Part shown: in pieces, positions 56,948-58,523 of the stretch
How positions within the stretch are numbered: position 1 is the stretch's first letter
Layout: each line of letters opens with the position of its first letter
Source of the DNA: a virus
Reading direction: 5' to 3' (one strand)
IMG/VR virus record: IMGVR_UViG_3300042691_003858
Coordinates: 1 to 58,523 of that record
DNA: 58,523 nucleotides
Notes under the pieces: generated by a model
The model's input: the letters and a program-made list of their open reading frames with translations, nothing else
What the model was told of the DNA's origin: nothing
Database searches by the model: none
Translations under genes and position numbers: made by a program

Positions 56948-57287
56948 AACCGCCCAGCAGGCGCTGGAGGTACTCGTTCGCGCCAGCAGTTATTACGACA
57001 CCTACGCAGAGATTGCCGCTCTTGAGGCCGCGCTGGCAGAGCCGGTGCAGGAGCCGGTGGCGTGCAATGCGTGTGTTGGCAGTATTGCCCATGTGCAGCA
57101 TGGATTACCTATCGGCACAAAGCTCTTCACCCACCCACCCCGCCGCGAGTGGCGAGGGCTGACGGATGAGGAGATCAGAGACTTGTGGTCATGGTCTGCA
57201 ACCGCCGAAGCAAAGCGCACAGCAACCACACAGCAGCACGCATTTGCCCGCGCCATCGAGGCCGCGCTGAAGGAGCGCAACGCATGA
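56931..57287 (+). CDS. Hypothetical early protein with LRETAQQALE start, 118 aa
   Basis: MSSLRETAQQALEVLVRASS, IAALEAALAEPVQEPVACNA and PPRREWRGLTDEEIRDLW form a modular protein type found in many phages of Burkholderiales: a helical start, an 'AEPVQEPVA' linker and an 'EWxGLTDEEI' helix. Roles are unknown. AAGGAG lies six bases before ATG 56931. It shares its N-terminus with the truncated gene at the right edge. Confidence 0.65.
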   Translation: MSSLRETAQQALEVLVRASSYYDTYAEIAALEAALAEPVQEPVACNACVGSIAHVQHGLPIGTKLFTHPPRREWRGLTDEEIRDLWSWSATAEAKRTATTQQHAFARAIEAALKERNA

Positions 57288-57988
57288 CCCCATTCATTCA
57301 GTCCACGATGCGCTGGATGACAGAGGCCGGCATCGACCCTACGGAAATGCAATGGTTCGATCTATCCGGCACGATGGATCAGAGTACCGTCGATCAGCAT
57401 TGGCTGCGCGAGTACAGGCCGCCGTTCGAGAAGTGCATGGTCGTGTGGCAAGGCAAGTCGGCAACGCATCAGGTCTACGAACTGCTGATGGCGGTGGCCG
57501 GCACCGACCCCGAGGAGGGCGTCGTCTTGTCTGTCCACAAAGGACCGTATGGTCAGATGCCGCGCAAGCTGCCGCTGATGGTCTACGCGCTCGACGACGG
57601 GGCCATCAAGTACGGCCCCGTCGAAGAGGGCGACACGGTCAGCGAGGCCGACGCCAACATGGTGCTGGCCGTCGTGGGCAACTGGTACAGGCTGCTAGCG
57701 CAGGGTATCGCCGCGCACAAGCCGCAGATGCGCGACACCTTCACCAATCGCCGAAAGATCGCCCAGGGCAAGACGCCGACCTACACCTGGACGACGGTCT
57801 ACATCGAGCCGTCAACGCCGCGCACCGAATCTCGGGGCGGCACTCACGCATCACCCCGTCTACATGACAGACGCGGGCATCTGCGCCGGCTGAGAAGTGG
57901 CCGCAATGTGTGGGTCAAACCTTGCAAAGTTGGTGATGCGGGCAGGGGCTCGGTTTGGCACGACTACGCGATCAAGGAGGCGGCTTGA
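57284..57988 (+). CDS. Hypothetical phage protein, 234 aa
   Basis: The C-terminus GGTHASPRLHDRRGHLRRLR, then SGRNVWVKPCKVGDAGRGSV is a well conserved end in many phage proteins ('GGtHaSPRxHxRRGHxRxxxsGkxvWVxxxxVGd'), basic and His-rich, suggesting nucleic-acid binding. The N-terminal part (about 1-170) has helix MTPFIQSTMRWMTEAGIDP and mixed strands. ATG 57284 overlaps the preceding stop by four bases. Function is unknown. Confidence 0.7.
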   Translation: MTPFIQSTMRWMTEAGIDPTEMQWFDLSGTMDQSTVDQHWLREYRPPFEKCMVVWQGKSATHQVYELLMAVAGTDPEEGVVLSVHKGPYGQMPRKLPLMVYALDDGAIKYGPVEEGDTVSEADANMVLAVVGNWYRLLAQGIAAHKPQMRDTFTNRRKIAQGKTPTYTWTTVYIEPSTPRTESRGGTHASPRLHDRRGHLRRLRSGRNVWVKPCKVGDAGRGSVWHDYAIKEAA

Positions 57989-58227
57989 CCCGCGACGACA
58001 TCATCCGCATGGCGCAGGAGGCTGGGCATCCCCTAGACGAGGCGCAAAGCGACATCGTTCTGCGCTTTCAGGCTGTACTCGCCGATTTTGCTCAAGCCGC
58101 CTACGCCGCAGGAGCCGCTGCCGAGCGTGAGGCGTGTGCGAAGGTGTGTGATGAGGTAGGAAACCGAGACAACGACAACCACGCATGGGATGCAGCCGCC
58201 GCCATTCGCGCAAGGGGAAACACATGA
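57985..58227 (+). CDS. Hypothetical early protein, 80 aa
   Basis: TTG 57985 with AAGGAGG five bases upstream gives MTRDDIIRMAQEAGHPLDEA, then a helix FAQAAYAAGAAAEREACAKV and the end AAAIRARGNT. The 'REACAKVCDE' and 'AxAIRARG' blocks mark a common family of small phage proteins with no assigned function. It overlaps both neighbours by four bases. Confidence 0.6.
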   Translation: MTRDDIIRMAQEAGHPLDEAQSDIVLRFQAVLADFAQAAYAAGAAAEREACAKVCDEVGNRDNDNHAWDAAAAIRARGNT

Positions 58228-58448
58228 CCAAACTAACACCAGTCATCATCGACCATCACAAAGAGCAAGCCGCCGCTGTGCTGCACGAGGCGCTGGACGA
58301 GAGCCCGGATAGCGTCATCGTGCTGTGCTTCTGGAAAGACCGGGGGAAGTTCAAGATCAAGACTTCCACCATTCCCGACAGGCTCACGCTCATCGGTGCG
58401 TTGGAGGAAGCCAAGAACAAAATCATTACGGATGGGTACGCATCATGA
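58224..58448 (+). CDS. Hypothetical early protein, 74 aa
   Basis: MTKLTPVIIDHHKEQAAAVL, then SPDSVIVLCFWKDRGKFKIK and LTLIGALEEAKNKIITD suggest a small alpha/beta domain. ATG 58224 overlaps the preceding stop, and GGGGAA lies upstream. No family is recognised. Confidence 0.55.
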   Translation: MTKLTPVIIDHHKEQAAAVLHEALDESPDSVIVLCFWKDRGKFKIKTSTIPDRLTLIGALEEAKNKIITDGYAS

Positions 58449-58523
58449 CCACACTACGCGAAGCCGCCCAGCAGGCGCTGGAGGCGCTTGGCAAGTGGAG
58501 CAGTGGCCGCGACATGGGCGCCG
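58445..58523 (+). CDS. Hypothetical early protein with LREAAQQALE start (3' end outside window)
   Basis: The visible 26 residues read MTTLREAAQQALEALGKWSS and onward, nearly the same start as the gene at 56931. It overlaps the preceding stop by four bases. The frame is open at the window edge, so length and function are unknown. Confidence 0.6.
   Translation, partial: MTTLREAAQQALEALGKWSSGRDMGA

Overview
The window is a GC-rich tailed-phage genome segment. Terminase, portal, scaffold, coat, a tail-nozzle protein and three internal virion proteins ending in a 2,988-residue giant follow in one plus-strand block, with no tape-measure or sheath gene. This is the layout of a podovirus with an ejected core. 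It is probably temperate: a tyrosine recombinase lies 5 bases from the 3' half of a CAT-anticodon tRNA, a typical attP. Because phage genes flank that site on both sides, the sequence is in the free (attP) form, not integrated. The tRNA fragment and small right-end genes of the LREAAQQALE type suggest a betaproteobacterial host (inference). Both ends cut through genes, so the genome continues beyond the window.

Region 1 (1-5108, minus strand) holds accessory genes in short transcription units separated by hairpin terminators. They include a class II glutamine amidotransferase (cut by the left edge) joined to a GS-fold amidoligase, a predicted peptide- or metabolite-modifying pair, and several small unknown proteins. 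Region 2 (5109-6170) is non-coding. It has iteron-like repeats, G-rich tracts, a ~25% GC block of seven successive hairpins, a terminator and a promoter-like motif, and sits where left and right transcription diverge, just before the terminase genes.

Region 3 (6171-14130) is packaging and head: TerS, TerL, portal, small basic proteins, scaffold, coat and two connectors. Region 4 (14152-29807) is a 15.6-kb adhesin block with a poly-glycine protein, a LamG-like fibre, a 24-repeat fibre, paralogous adaptor and fibre genes, and a 1,453-residue fibre with an S74 chaperone. Region 5 (29821-31534) is lysis: small membrane proteins, a 3TM holin-like protein and a GH24 endolysin. Region 6 (31556-49618) is tail nozzle, a gpJ-like tip protein, a cupin protein, internal virion proteins and a small conserved basic protein.

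Region 7 (49745-54669) carries attP, then a minus-strand block: integrase, small proteins including a Tad2-like (DUF2829) Thoeris antagonist, a MazG-like pyrophosphohydrolase, an excisionase-like HTH protein, a PD-(D/E)XK nuclease, a small OB-like protein and an ERF annealing protein. A divergent control region with operator-like dyads separates it from region 8 (54896-58523, plus strand): a T7 gp4-like primase-helicase followed by overlapping small genes, the last cut by the right edge. No DNA polymerase, RNA polymerase or recognisable repressor is visible.
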